A stretch of 64,000 nucleotides of DNA from Romboutsia lituseburensis (GTDB lineage: Bacteria > Bacillota > Clostridia > Peptostreptococcales > Peptostreptococcaceae): contig NZ_JANQBQ010000001.1 in NCBI RefSeq assembly GCF_024723825.1, forward strand, positions 2,108,001 to 2,172,000. The letters are read 5' to 3'. Below are positions 1-16,014 of this stretch, piece after piece. The position numbers and the translations under genes are program-made. Numbering within the stretch: the first letter of the stretch is position 1; every line of letters starts with the position of its first letter. Under the pieces are notes generated by a model. The model was not told the DNA's origin and ran no database searches. It saw only the letters and a program-made list of their open reading frames with translations.

Positions 1-1708
<1,708 letters not shown>

Positions 1709-1937
1709 AGTTATTAAAAGTTATCGCTACTGAACAAACTTCGTATTCACTCAGTTTATTCCAGTGCTTAAAGTTTGTAATTTTAAAGACTTTTCTTGTC
1801 GATGATATTTTTAGAAGTTATCTTCTTCATATATAAAATGATGTCATATCACTAAATGTTATACAGTTTTCAAAGTACTAAAGTACAATTAAGTACTAAT
1901 TTTGAGGAATGAACCCTCAAAATTAAACAGTAGGTAA

Positions 1938-3450
<1,513 letters not shown>

Positions 3451-3586
3451 AAGTTGTCCATTGCTCAGCTAATCATTATCTGAATATCTGGCTTGGTTGT
3501 TTGTGTTTAATTCTATAAAGAATTATGTTTGTTTCTATAAATTAACCTACTGTTTAATTTTCAAAGTTCATTTTTTCAACTTCTTA

Positions 3587-3615
3587 AGTTTAACAAAGTG
3601 TTTTTTCTTTGTCAA
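3587..3615 (-). promoter_or_regulatory. rrn1 promoter P2
   Basis: On the minus strand TTGACA (3610-3615) is separated by exactly 17 nt from TAAACT (3587-3592). The same arrangement occurs before rrn2 and rrn3. The -35 is a perfect consensus while the -10 is weak, and an ACAAAG/CTTTGT dyad lies across the -35 edge and spacer. Confidence 0.7.
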
Positions 3616-3673
3616 CCTTTTTATTTAAGTTGTTTTGTCTTTCATGTTTGCCCTTTTCTTAAGGACAAGTATA

Positions 3674-3702
3674 ACTATACCATCATAAGTTTATATCGTC
3701 AA
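3674..3702 (-). promoter_or_regulatory. rrn1 promoter P1
   Basis: TTGACG (3697-3702), 17 nt spacer, TATAGT (3674-3679) on the minus strand. It is followed by a TTGTCC...GGGCAA stem that rrn2 and rrn3 conserve as TTGTCC...GGACAA. P1 and P2 form a tandem rRNA promoter pair. Confidence 0.75.
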
Positions 3703-3892
3703 TACCTTTTTTTAACTTTTTTTAACTTTTTTTAATAATATATAATATTTTTTTCTTATCATTTATGTAATCCACAAGCTAGGTATAGCATATTTTAATG
3801 TTTTACAATAGTTATACACATTTTAATATTTTTGTTTTTATTTTTCATTAATCAACTAATATAAATTATATATGCTTATTGCTTTCTACTAA

Positions 3893-3921
3893 AAAATACT
3901 CAAAATATATTTGAGTATTTT
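3893..3921 (-). terminator. Terminator after the sensor kinase operon
   Basis: A 12 bp perfect stem (AAAATACTCAAA with TTTGAGTATTTT) around a 5 nt loop, followed on the minus strand by a short U run. It closes the kinase/ABC operon before the rrn1 promoters. Confidence 0.75.
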
Positions 3922-3964
3922 AAAAACAAACTAAGTGACTAAACCCATAAACAAAGTAATTTTT

Positions 3965-4882
3965 TTATTTTGTGTATGCAATTTTCCAACTACATGTTAT
4001 ATATATTTGATTCTTTATTATATAAGCATCAATATCACCTTGCATTTTTTCTATCAGCGTCTTTGTTATTGATAAACCAAGCCCACTACTTTTGCTGCTA
4101 TTTCTAGAAATATCTTGTTTATAAAATCTATTGAATAACAATTTTACATCTTCTTCATTTAAATTTTCAACTTTATTGGATATAATCAACATAACTTTAT
4201 CGTCTACTTTTTTCAATTCAATATGTTCATTTCCTTTAGAGTACTTAATTAAATTTGTCATTAGATTTTCAATTATTCTAACAATATCTGTTTTGTTACC
4301 CAGTACAATTAAATTTTCCTCTTTTATATCTATATTTAAATCGATTCCCTTACTCTTAAATTCATCATAAAATGAAGCTATTAATTCATATAAGATATTA
4401 TTCAGATTTATATATTCCATTTCAATAGTATATTCTGGTGATTCTACAATAGAAAATATAAAAAATTTTTCTAATATTTTTTTTAAGTTATTAGCTTTCC
4501 TTTCAGCTGTATTTATACACTCTAATTGTTTTTCATATGATGTGCCCTCTCTTTTTGACATTTGTATATATCCTAATATAGACGTTAACGGCGTCCTTAT
4601 ATCATGAGATATATTAGCAATAGCCCTCTTTAGCTCATTCTCCGTATTTTTTTGTTTAATAACAGCATTTATGCTTATATTTATATGATCATTTATAACT
4701 CTCGATAAATTTTCTATATCTCTATCAAATAAACTTATATCTACTTTCTTTCTTGTGCATCCTCTATTATATTCATTTAATTGCTTAGCTATATTTTTTA
4801 TTTCTTTTTTTATAAAATATAAATAGGTAAGTAAAATAATGATTGCTATACTTAAAATTATTATTACACCTATTTTACTCAC
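3965..4882 (-). CDS. Sensor histidine kinase, short-membrane type
   Basis: A 305-residue membrane histidine kinase. One N-terminal hydrophobic segment (about residues 4-24) is followed by a linker, a HisKA helix with ISHDIRTPLTS (His93 the likely phosphorylated residue) and a HATPase domain with a degenerate N box (NLMTNLIKYS, about 217-226) and a clear GLGLSITK G2 box. There is no extracellular sensor domain, as in intramembrane-sensing or transporter-linked kinases. It follows an ATPase and permease and presumably pairs with the regulator at 6699-7379. The start is uncertain: the GTG used here sits inside the best Shine-Dalgarno match (AAAGAGGTGA), so initiation may be elsewhere, for instance at the ATA codon two codons further on. 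Class confident, ligand unknown. Confidence 0.88.
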   Translation of the reverse strand: MSKIGVIIILSIAIIILLTYLYFIKKEIKNIAKQLNEYNRGCTRKKVDISLFDRDIENLSRVINDHINISINAVIKQKNTENELKRAIANISHDIRTPLTSILGYIQMSKREGTSYEKQLECINTAERKANNLKKILEKFFIFSIVESPEYTIEMEYINLNNILYELIASFYDEFKSKGIDLNIDIKEENLIVLGNKTDIVRIIENLMTNLIKYSKGNEHIELKKVDDKVMLIISNKVENLNEEDVKLLFNRFYKQDISRNSSKSSGLGLSITKTLIEKMQGDIDAYIIKNQIYITCSWKIAYTK

Positions 4883-4891
4883 CTCTTTCTT

Positions 4892-5695
4892 TTATTTTAT
4901 ATCTTGATTCTTAAATACATAAATACCTAGTATATTAAATACTACTGTTGTTACTATGGAGCTTATTATTATCCTATTAATAGTATCTAATTCTGGCGAT
5001 TGTGAACATATATCCATCAACATAAATATTGGATGATATTCTAATATTTCAAATGGGATCATATTAGTCAAAAACATTGGAGATATTAAAAAAGCTATTC
5101 CTATAGTTACTATAAGTGCTTTATTTTTTATTATAGTGGCTAGTAGCATAAATAAGCTTGCTATACTCATAAATATAACTATAATTAAACTTAGAGTTTT
5201 AACCATATGTACAACAACATTAATTGTCAAAGATATTCCAAATCCATGCATTATAGTACCTATGAATAATGTAATTATGGGTACTGCACATATTAGTATA
5301 GATATGCCTATAAATACACTAAATAATTTTGCAATATATACATTACTTCTTTCATGACCATACGTTAATAAGTTTTTATATGTTCCTATACTATATTCAT
5401 CACATGTAATAAAACTTATTAAATACATTACTCCCACAACTAATATAGGGGTCCATCCTAATCCAGACATAAAAAACTCTATGCCTTTTAAACTACGAGG
5501 ATTCGTAAATGTATTTATTATAAATCCATATGATCTATTATTAAAAGTTCCAGACATAAGTTCTAAGTGAACCGTATCTGAATTAATAGATACTATTATC
5601 GTCATAAGTACGCACCATAAAGAAAATATTATTAAACCTTTGTAAGTTTTTCCATATCTTAACTTATATAGTTCTGATTTAACTAAATTATACAT
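4892..5695 (-). CDS. ABC-2 type transporter permease
   Basis: A 267-residue polytopic membrane protein with about six hydrophobic segments, beginning after an N-terminal MYNLVKSELYKLRYGKTYKG cytoplasmic stretch typical of BcrB-like and other ABC-2 permeases. Its start overlaps the end of the ATPase gene by 8 nt, indicating translational coupling, and the kinase follows 9 nt later. The ATPase-permease-kinase order beside an OmpR-type regulator resembles bacitracin or lantibiotic resistance loci of Firmicutes. The likely role is export of, or protection from, a membrane-active peptide; the substrate cannot be told from sequence. No truncation is visible. Confidence 0.85.
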   Translation of the reverse strand: MYNLVKSELYKLRYGKTYKGLIIFSLWCVLMTIIVSINSDTVHLELMSGTFNNRSYGFIINTFTNPRSLKGIEFFMSGLGWTPILVVGVMYLISFITCDEYSIGTYKNLLTYGHERSNVYIAKLFSVFIGISILICAVPIITLFIGTIMHGFGISLTINVVVHMVKTLSLIIVIFMSIASLFMLLATIIKNKALIVTIGIAFLISPMFLTNMIPFEILEYHPIFMLMDICSQSPELDTINRIIISSIVTTVVFNILGIYVFKNQDIK

Positions 5696-6611
5696 TTTTA
5701 CACCCTCCTATTAAATTTACATAGTAATCCTCTAAATCTTCTCCACTAGTCATAATTTGTTGAATTTCTATGTTATTTTTTGAAAGGACAGATGAAACTT
5801 TTCCTGGTTGATTTATATAATCAAATAACTTTATAGTGTTATCATTTACAACCTTAAAGTTGTTTGTATTTAACTGATCTTCTATAATAATTGCAGCTCG
5901 GTTTATATCATCTACCTTTATATCTAAACTTAACTTACATCTTTCTTCTAAATCTTGAGAACTAAATTCATCTATTAATTTACCATTACTTATCACTCCA
6001 TACGTAGTAGCTAATTGATTTAACTCTTTTAATATGTGGCTTGATATTAATATTGTAGTATCTTTTTCTTTATTAATTTTTTTTAATAGTTCTCTTATCT
6101 CTACTATAGATACTGGATCTAACCCATTTATAGGCTCATCAAGAATTAAAAATTCAGGATCTCCTAAAAGGGCTATTGCTATAGCTAATTTTTGTTTCAT
6201 TCCTAAAGAAAAGTTTTTGACTTTTTTATTTTTAGTGTTTTTTAAATTTACTAAATCAAGAACTCTATCTATCTCCTCTTTTCCTGAAATACCCCTTTGT
6301 AATCTTATAGCTTCTAGATTTTGATATGCTGTCATTTCATGATACAATGCAGGGCTTTCTATCAATGATCCTATTCTTTTTCTTTGAGTTTTGATATTTT
6401 CATCTCTATCACTATTGAATAAAATTATATTTCCTGAAGTAATTTTTACCAATCCAGTTATAAGTCTAATCACACTCGTCTTACCCGCTCCATTCTCACC
6501 TATAAATCCGTAAATATCACCCCTTCTTATATTCATGTTAACATTATCTACAATTAGCTTATCCTTATATTTCTTGCTTAAATTTACGGTCCTTAATATG
6601 TACTCTTCCAT
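5688..6611 (-). CDS. ABC transporter ATP-binding protein (BcrA-like)
   Basis: A 307-residue ATPase with Walker A GENGAGKT (about residues 39-46), a variant signature FSLGMKQ, Walker B FLILDEP and an H-loop ISSH. About 90 residues follow the nucleotide-binding domain, as in BcrA/DrrA-type ATPases that pair with ABC-2 permeases. The ATG has a GGGGG Shine-Dalgarno about 7 nt upstream. It is the first gene of a three-gene unit with permease and kinase. The 87 bp between it and the regulator gene carries three tandem 11 bp repeats and a -10-like TATAAT, so it probably has its own activator-controlled promoter. Substrate unknown; a peptide antibiotic is likely by family. Confidence 0.9.
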   Translation of the reverse strand: MEEYILRTVNLSKKYKDKLIVDNVNMNIRRGDIYGFIGENGAGKTSVIRLITGLVKITSGNIILFNSDRDENIKTQRKRIGSLIESPALYHEMTAYQNLEAIRLQRGISGKEEIDRVLDLVNLKNTKNKKVKNFSLGMKQKLAIAIALLGDPEFLILDEPINGLDPVSIVEIRELLKKINKEKDTTILISSHILKELNQLATTYGVISNGKLIDEFSSQDLEERCKLSLDIKVDDINRAAIIIEDQLNTNNFKVVNDNTIKLFDYINQPGKVSSVLSKNNIEIQQIMTSGEDLEDYYVNLIGGCKNV

Positions 6612-6663
6612 AATTATCCCCCTTCTTATTGATTTACTTTTATTATATATAGTAATTAATAAT

Positions 6664-6696
6664 AAACATTAAAGAAATCATTAAGAAAGTCTTAAG
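6664..6696 (-). promoter_or_regulatory. Putative response-regulator binding site, three 11 bp direct repeats
   Basis: On the plus strand AAACATTAAAG, AAATCATTAAG and AAAGTCTTAAG follow each other with no gap, i.e. one helical turn apart. Such spacing is typical of OmpR/PhoB-family operators. The block sits just upstream of a TATAAT lacking a good -35, as expected of an activator-dependent promoter for the ATPase-permease-kinase genes. Confidence 0.6.
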
Positions 6697-6698
6697 TT

Positions 6699-7379
6699 TT
6701 ACACTTCTAGTTTATATCCAATTCCCCATATAGTTTGTATATACTCATTTTCAGCATACTTAGATATTTTATTTCTCAAATTGCTTATATGTACATTTAT
6801 AGTATTATCATCACCCATATAATTTTCCTGCCATACACTCTCAAATATATTAGACTTTGTAAATACCTTTTTGGGGTTATATATAAATAAATGTAATATA
6901 TCAAACTCTCTAGATGTAAGACATATATCTTTTCCGTTTATCTTAATTTCTCTTGTATCTATATTTAAATTTATCTCTCTAAAAATTATTTCATTAGTTT
7001 TACAGTATATATTTTTTTCACTATTATACCTTCTAAGGTTACTTTCTACTCTTGCAAGTACTTCATCTACATCAAAAGGTTTAGATATAAAATCATCTGC
7101 ACCATTCTTGAGCATATCAATTTTTGTATGCTTATCATCTTTTGCAGATATTATTATAACTGGCATATTTTTATTTTGTCTTATCTTTAAAAGCAATTCT
7201 TCTCCGCTTAAACCAGGAATCATTAGGTCTAATAATACTGCATCGAAATTTTGCATTTCTAAATAAATAAGAGCTTCTGTACCTGAATATGCAGATTTAG
7301 TTATATATCCATTACTATTCATTATCTCATTAAGTAATTTATTTATATCGTTATCATCCTCAACTATTAATATGTTCAT
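6699..7379 (-). CDS. OmpR/PhoB-family response regulator
   Basis: A 226-residue two-domain regulator. The receiver domain has the acidic pair EDD (7-9), phospho-acceptor Asp51 in VLLDLMIPG, the conserved Thr/Ser region (IIISAKDD) and Lys in ISKPFD. The C-terminal winged helix has the typical TSREFDILHLF and INVHISNLRNKI segments and ends near GIGYKLEV. The ATG follows a GGGG Shine-Dalgarno. It lies directly downstream of the rrn2 5S terminator and upstream of the ATPase-permease-kinase genes. It probably receives phosphate from the kinase at 3965-4882 and acts at the tandem repeats at 6664-6696; that link is inferred from position. Confidence 0.92.
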   Translation of the reverse strand: MNILIVEDDNDINKLLNEIMNSNGYITKSAYSGTEALIYLEMQNFDAVLLDLMIPGLSGEELLLKIRQNKNMPVIIISAKDDKHTKIDMLKNGADDFISKPFDVDEVLARVESNLRRYNSEKNIYCKTNEIIFREINLNIDTREIKINGKDICLTSREFDILHLFIYNPKKVFTKSNIFESVWQENYMGDDNTINVHISNLRNKISKYAENEYIQTIWGIGYKLEV

Positions 7380-7450
7380 CTCTATATCCCCTATTAATTT
7401 TATTCTTTATTATATTTTATACTTATCTCGCCATATTTTCCATATACAAC

Positions 7451-7482
7451 AAAAAAGTCTAGAATATAAAATTCTAGACTTT
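7451..7482 (-). terminator. rrn2 terminator
   Basis: A 12 bp perfect stem (AAAGTCTAGAAT with ATTCTAGACTTT) with a U run on the minus strand, just after the 5S gene. rrn3 has the same hairpin with one G-U pair. Confidence 0.9.
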
Positions 7483-7501
7483 AATTAAAATAAAAAAAGA
7501 T

Positions 7502-7619
<118 letters not shown>

Positions 7620-7630
7620 TAATCTTTATT

Positions 7631-7704
7631 TGGAGCGGGTGAAGGGGATCGAACCCTCACAGCCGGCTTGGAAGGCCGGAACTCTACCATTGAGCTACAC
7701 CCGC
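7631..7704 (-). tRNA. tRNA-Gly (anticodon TCC)
   Basis: A 74 nt tRNA with CCA encoded. The acceptor stem GCGGGTG pairs with CACCCGC; the anticodon loop is CTTCCAA with anticodon TCC; the T-loop GGTTCGATC is intact. It lies between 23S and 5S, so it is processed from the rRNA transcript. The rrn3 copy is identical. Confidence 0.96.
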
Positions 7705-7761
7705 ATGTTTTTAAAGTTAATACTCTGAAAACTGTATATCATTTAGAATGAATCATTTGTT

Positions 7762-10661
<2,900 letters not shown>

Positions 10662-10890
10662 AGTTATTAAAAGTTATCGCTACTGAACAAACTTCGTATT
10701 CACTCAGTTTATTCCAGTGCTTAAAGTTTGTAATTTTAAAGACTTTTCTTGTCGATGATATTTTTAGAAGTTATCTTCTTCATATATAAAATGATGTCAT
10801 ATCACTAAATGTTATACAGTTTTCAAAGTACTAAAGTACAATTAAGTACTAATTTTGAGGAATGAACCCTCAAAATTAAACAGTAGGTAA

Positions 10891-12403
<1,513 letters not shown>

Positions 12404-12539
12404 AAGTTGTCCATTGCTCAGCTAATCATTATCTGAATATCTGGCTTGGTTGTTTGTGTTTAATTCTATAAAGAATTATGTTTGTTTCTATAAATTAACC
12501 TACTGTTTAATTTTCAAAGTTCATTTTTTCAACTTCTTA

Positions 12540-12568
12540 AGTCTAACAAATCACTTTTAATTTGTCAA
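12540..12568 (-). promoter_or_regulatory. rrn2 promoter P2
   Basis: TTGACA (12563-12568), 17 nt spacer, TAGACT (12540-12545) on the minus strand. The dyad here is ACAAAT/ATTTGT, changed on both arms relative to rrn1 (ACAAAG/CTTTGT). Confidence 0.7.
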
Positions 12569-12625
12569 CACTTTTTTGAGAAGTTGTTTTCGTTTGTGTT
12601 TGTCCGTTTCTTAAGGACAAGTAAT

Positions 12626-12654
12626 ACTTTATCACCTTAATACTATTACGTCAA
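12626..12654 (-). promoter_or_regulatory. rrn2 promoter P1
   Basis: TTGACG (12649-12654), 17 nt spacer, TAAAGT (12626-12631) on the minus strand. The -35 lies only 22 bp beyond the stop codon of the sirC-like gene, with no hairpin between them. Confidence 0.75.
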
Positions 12655-12676
12655 TGCTTTTTTGTAAGTTTTTTTA

Positions 12677-13273
12677 TTATTTTATATTTTCATATTCAGC
12701 CTTTATAACTTTTAATTCCTCTATATCAAGATTTACCAATGCATTCAGCTTGTTTTTTCTTTCTGAAATATCTTCAATTTTTTCTATTATTTCTTTCCTT
12801 ATTTCTCCTAAAAGACTAACATACTCATCATATGTATTATCATATTTACTTTCCAGTTCTTTTTTTATCTTTGCTGATAAAGATGGACTATTTCCTCCTG
12901 TAGATATACTTATGAGTAAATCTCCCCTTTTTACACATGACGGTACTGTGTAATTTGATAATTCTATATCATCAACTACATTAACTAGTTTTCCATTATT
13001 CCTACAGTATATTCCTATTTTTTTATTTACTTCTTTACTATTTGTAGCAGCTACCACAATAAAGCTTGATTTTATATATTCTTCCTTATATGAATCCTTT
13101 ATCATATCTACTCTAGAATCTAAAGTAGAAAACTTTTCTATAAAACTTTCTGATACAACCCTTACAGTCTTTCCAAAGCTTAAAAAGTTTTTACATTTTC
13201 TGTATGCAACTTCTCCTCCACCTATAACTGTCACTTCCATATCTTTTAATTTTAAATTTATTGGATAAAACAT
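12677..13273 (-). CDS. Precorrin-2 dehydrogenase (SirC/Met8-like)
   Basis: A 198-residue cytosolic enzyme expected to oxidise precorrin-2 to sirohydrochlorin with NAD, supplying CbiK with its substrate. The N-terminal Rossmann motif VTVIGGGEVAYRK (about residues 13-25) and the NVVDD segment with the likely catalytic Asp (about 103-104) match the CysG N-domain/Met8/SirC family; GNSPSLSAKIK is also typical. The usual CysG methyltransferase half is absent and supplied by the CobA-HemD fusion. I start at the second in-frame ATG (13273), 8 nt from AGGAGG; the first, six bases upstream, is only 2 nt away. It lies after the hemB terminator, so it probably has its own weak promoter, and its end abuts the rrn2 promoter. 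Whether it also chelates metal is unclear. Confidence 0.87.
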   Translation of the reverse strand: MFYPINLKLKDMEVTVIGGGEVAYRKCKNFLSFGKTVRVVSESFIEKFSTLDSRVDMIKDSYKEEYIKSSFIVVAATNSKEVNKKIGIYCRNNGKLVNVVDDIELSNYTVPSCVKRGDLLISISTGGNSPSLSAKIKKELESKYDNTYDEYVSLLGEIRKEIIEKIEDISERKNKLNALVNLDIEELKVIKAEYENIK

Positions 13274-13370
13274 TAGCATCTCCTCCTTAAAATATTATCA
13301 AATTCAGTACTAAATATAAGTATATATTTTTAATTTATTTAAATAAACCTCTAAATATTTTTAAGTAAAT

Positions 13371-13401
13371 AAAAAAGAGCAACTTATAAGTCACTCTTTT
13401 T
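13371..13401 (-). terminator. Terminator after hemB
   Basis: A hairpin (AAAAAAGAG ... CTCTTTTTT enclosing ACTTATAAGT) with U runs on both strands, directly after the hemB stop. It separates the riboswitch-controlled operon from the sirC-like gene. Confidence 0.75.
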
Positions 13402-13409
13402 TATTTCAC

Positions 13410-14384
13410 TTACATGTTTTTTATCATTTTTGCTAAATCTTTAGCAAAATAAGTTATTATTATATCAGCTCCAGCTCTTTTTATAGACATAACAGATTCA
13501 TATATAGCCCCTTCACTTAATATCCCATTTTTAACTGCTGACTTAAGCATTGCATACTCACCGCTTACATTATATGCAGCTAGAGGTAAATCATAATTAT
13601 CTTTTACTCTTCTTATTACATCTAAATACGATAATGCTGGTTTTACCATAAGTATATCTGCACCTTCTAAAACATCTAATTCAGACTCAATTAAAGCCTC
13701 ATCACTATTTGCAGGATCCATTTGATACGTTTTTCTATCTCCAAATGATGGTGCTGAATTTGCAGCTTCTCTAAATGGACCATAGAATGTAGATGCATAT
13801 TTAACACTATATGACATTATTGCTATATGCTCATATCCCTCTTTATCTAAAGCTTCTCTTAATGCCTTTATTCTTCCGTCCATCATATCAGATGGAGCAA
13901 CCATATCAGCTCCAGCTTTAGCATGACTTACTGCTATTTTAGCTAAGTACTCTAATGTTTTATCATTATCTACATATCCACTATCTGTTAAAATTCCACA
14001 ATGACCATGACTTGTATATTCACACATGCATACATCTGTTATTACGTTCATATCTGCATCTATTTCTTTTATTTTTCTTATAGCTCTTTGAACTATACCA
14101 TTATCATTATATCCTTCACTTCCACATGCATCTTTTTCATCATCATGAGGAATTCCAAATAATATTACATGCTCTATGCCTAACTCTTTAATTTCTTTTA
14201 TTTCATCTTCTAACATATCTATTGAGAAGTGATATACATCTGGTAAAGATGAAATCTCTCTTTTTATATTTTCTCCTTCTACTATAAATAATGGATATAT
14301 AAAATCTTCTACATTTAACTTAGTTTCTCTCACTAAATTTCTAATTGCTTTATTTGCTCTTAATCTTCTTGGTCGTCTTAACAC
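13410..14384 (-). CDS. hemB: Porphobilinogen synthase (5-aminolevulinate dehydratase)
   Basis: A 324-residue HemB that condenses two 5-aminolevulinates to porphobilinogen. It has the bacterial zinc-type cysteine cluster in [14 protein letters not shown] (about residues 121-134) and the two active-site lysine regions [14 protein letters not shown] and [10 protein letters not shown]. The start is GTG, preceded by GGAGGT at 6 nt. It is the last gene of the block before the terminator at 13371-13401. The 124 bp upstream gap contains a large inverted repeat (14405-14484), so hemB could have separate expression control. Length and motifs are normal for the family. Confidence 0.96.
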   Translation of the reverse strand: MLRRPRRLRANKAIRNLVRETKLNVEDFIYPLFIVEGENIKREISSLPDVYHFSIDMLEDEIKEIKELGIEHVILFGIPHDDEKDACGSEGYNDNGIVQRAIRKIKEIDADMNVITDVCMCEYTSHGHCGILTDSGYVDNDKTLEYLAKIAVSHAKAGADMVAPSDMMDGRIKALREALDKEGYEHIAIMSYSVKYASTFYGPFREAANSAPSFGDRKTYQMDPANSDEALIESELDVLEGADILMVKPALSYLDVIRRVKDNYDLPLAAYNVSGEYAMLKSAVKNGILSEGAIYESVMSIKRAGADIIITYFAKDLAKMIKNM

Positions 14385-14404
14385 TTTAATACCTCCATAT
14401 ATAA

Positions 14405-14484
14405 TAATACTTAATACAATTAATAAGTTGTCCTATGAAGTATTTTAACTTTGATAGTACAACTTATTAACTAACTAAGTATTA
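14405..14484 (-). repeat. Long two-part inverted repeat between cobA-hemD and hemB
   Basis: The outer stem TAATACTTA/TAAGTATTA (9 bp) and inner stem TTAATAAGTTGT/ACAACTTATTAA (12 bp) enclose a 27 nt loop. There is no U run after it, so it is not a normal terminator. It could be an RNA processing or stability element, or a DNA operator, in front of hemB. Confidence 0.6.
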
Positions 14485-14508
14485 TATTTTATAAATTTTA
14501 AGTTTTTA

Positions 14509-16014
14509 CTAATCTTCAATTATTGTTTTAACCATACCATCTATAGTAGCTACTTCAGCTTCCTTATAGACATTTAAGTTAAATTCTTTAGCTGTTTGTG
14601 TTGTTATAGGCCCTATAGATATTATCTTAATATTTGATAATTTATCTATATTTTCTTTACCTATAATCTCAACAAAGTTTTTAACAGTTGATGAACTAGC
14701 AAAAGTTATATAATTAATATCATCTTTAGTTAACACTTCTAATACTTCTTCTCTTCTTGTAGGATCTACTACCGTCTCATATGTATGAACTTCTTTTACT
14801 TCACATATTTCACCTATTTTATCAACTAAAAAATCTCTAGCATTTTTAGCTCTAGGCATTAACACTTTATCTGTAGACTTTAGAATTGGCTTTAATTCAT
14901 CAAATAAGTATTCTGCTATAAACTTTCCTGGAACTATATCTGCATTAATACCTCTGTTTTTAATTTCTTTTGCTGTAGCTGAACCTATAGCACAAATTTT
15001 TAAATTAGCTAATGCTCTACTATCTAGTCCCATTTCATCTAACTTATCAAAGAATATGTCAACTCCATTTTTACTTGTAAGTACTAAGTAAGTATATTCT
15101 TTAATATTTTTAATTTCATTTTCTAACTCAGTGTTATCTTCAAATTTATCTATTTTTATAGTAGGAATCTCTATAGGATTCCCTCCTAAGTCCATTATTT
15201 TTTCTACTAAACTACTGCTTTGAGTTCTTGATCTAGTAACCATTATACTTTTTCCAAATAAAGGCTTATTCTCAAAGAAGTTTAACTTATCTCTTAATCC
15301 TACTACTTCTCCAACCGCTATTAAAGTAGGAGGTTTTACATTTTCTCTTACTGCCGTTTCATATACATTTTCTAATGTAGATGTTATAACTCTTTGATTA
15401 TATCTAGTCGCCCAACTTACAAGTACAACTGGAGTATCTTTAGATTTACCTTCTTTTATTAGATTTGCACTGATTTTTTCTAAATTTGCAACTCCCATTA
15501 AAAATACTAGAGTTCCATTTGTATTAGCTAAAGCATTCCAGTTTATTTCTGGATTTTCTTTATCATCATCTCTAAGGTGTCCTGTTATAACATGGAAAGA
15601 GGATGCATGGTCTCTATGAGTTATAGGTATACCTGCATAGCATAATCCACCTATCGCAGAAGTTATTCCTGGTATAACTTCAAAATCTATACCTTCTGAG
15701 AATAAAACTTCGCCTTCTTCTCCACCTCTTCCAAATACATATGGATCTCCACCTTTAAGCCTTGTTACTATTTTTCCTTCTTTAGCTTTATCAGCGATTA
15801 CTCTATTTATATCATCCTGAGGAAGTGCATGATTGCTAGATGCTTTACCTACATATATAAACTCACAATTAGGCTTAGCTTCTTTTAGATAGTTTATATT
15901 TGCTAATCTATCATAAACTATAACATCTGCTTTTTTTATACACTCTAGCCCTTTTAGTGTTAATAACTTATAATCTCCAGGCCCTGCTCCTACTAAATAA
16001 ACCTTACCTTTCAT
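14509..16014 (-). CDS. cobA-hemD: Uroporphyrinogen-III C-methyltransferase / uroporphyrinogen-III synthase fusion
   Basis: A bifunctional 501-residue protein. The N-terminal half is a SUMT methyltransferase (VYLVGAGPGD at about residues 4-13, RLKGGDPYVFGRGGEE, GITSAIGGLCYAGIPITHR) making precorrin-2 from uroporphyrinogen III. The C-terminal half (from about residue 250) is HemD, cyclising hydroxymethylbilane. Such fusions are known in clostridia. The start chosen is the third ATG (16014), 10 nt from AAGGAG; the first two ATGs are 1 and 4 nt from it. The gene overlaps hemC by 11 nt and so is translationally coupled, placing consecutive steps together and directing uroporphyrinogen III towards corrinoid and siroheme. 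Confidence 0.94.
   Translation of the reverse strand: MKGKVYLVGAGPGDYKLLTLKGLECIKKADVIVYDRLANINYLKEAKPNCEFIYVGKASSNHALPQDDINRVIADKAKEGKIVTRLKGGDPYVFGRGGEEGEVLFSEGIDFEVIPGITSAIGGLCYAGIPITHRDHASSFHVITGHLRDDDKENPEINWNALANTNGTLVFLMGVANLEKISANLIKEGKSKDTPVVLVSWATRYNQRVITSTLENVYETAVRENVKPPTLIAVGEVVGLRDKLNFFENKPLFGKSIMVTRSRTQSSSLVEKIMDLGGNPIEIPTIKIDKFEDNTELENEIKNIKEYTYLVLTSKNGVDIFFDKLDEMGLDSRALANLKICAIGSATAKEIKNRGINADIVPGKFIAEYLFDELKPILKSTDKVLMPRAKNARDFLVDKIGEICEVKEVHTYETVVDPTRREEVLEVLTKDDINYITFASSSTVKNFVEIIGKENIDKLSNIKIISIGPITTQTAKEFNLNVYKEAEVATIDGMVKTIIED

Larger units (their letters stand above)
3451..3964 (-). other. rrn1 leader and intergenic region
   Basis: This gene-free stretch holds the 16S leader with a boxA-like CTTTGAAAATT segment (around 3557-3572), promoters P2 and P1, about 190 bp of AT-rich DNA with no recognisable signal, and the terminator of the upstream kinase operon at 3893-3921. 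I see no coding potential in it. Confidence 0.7.
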
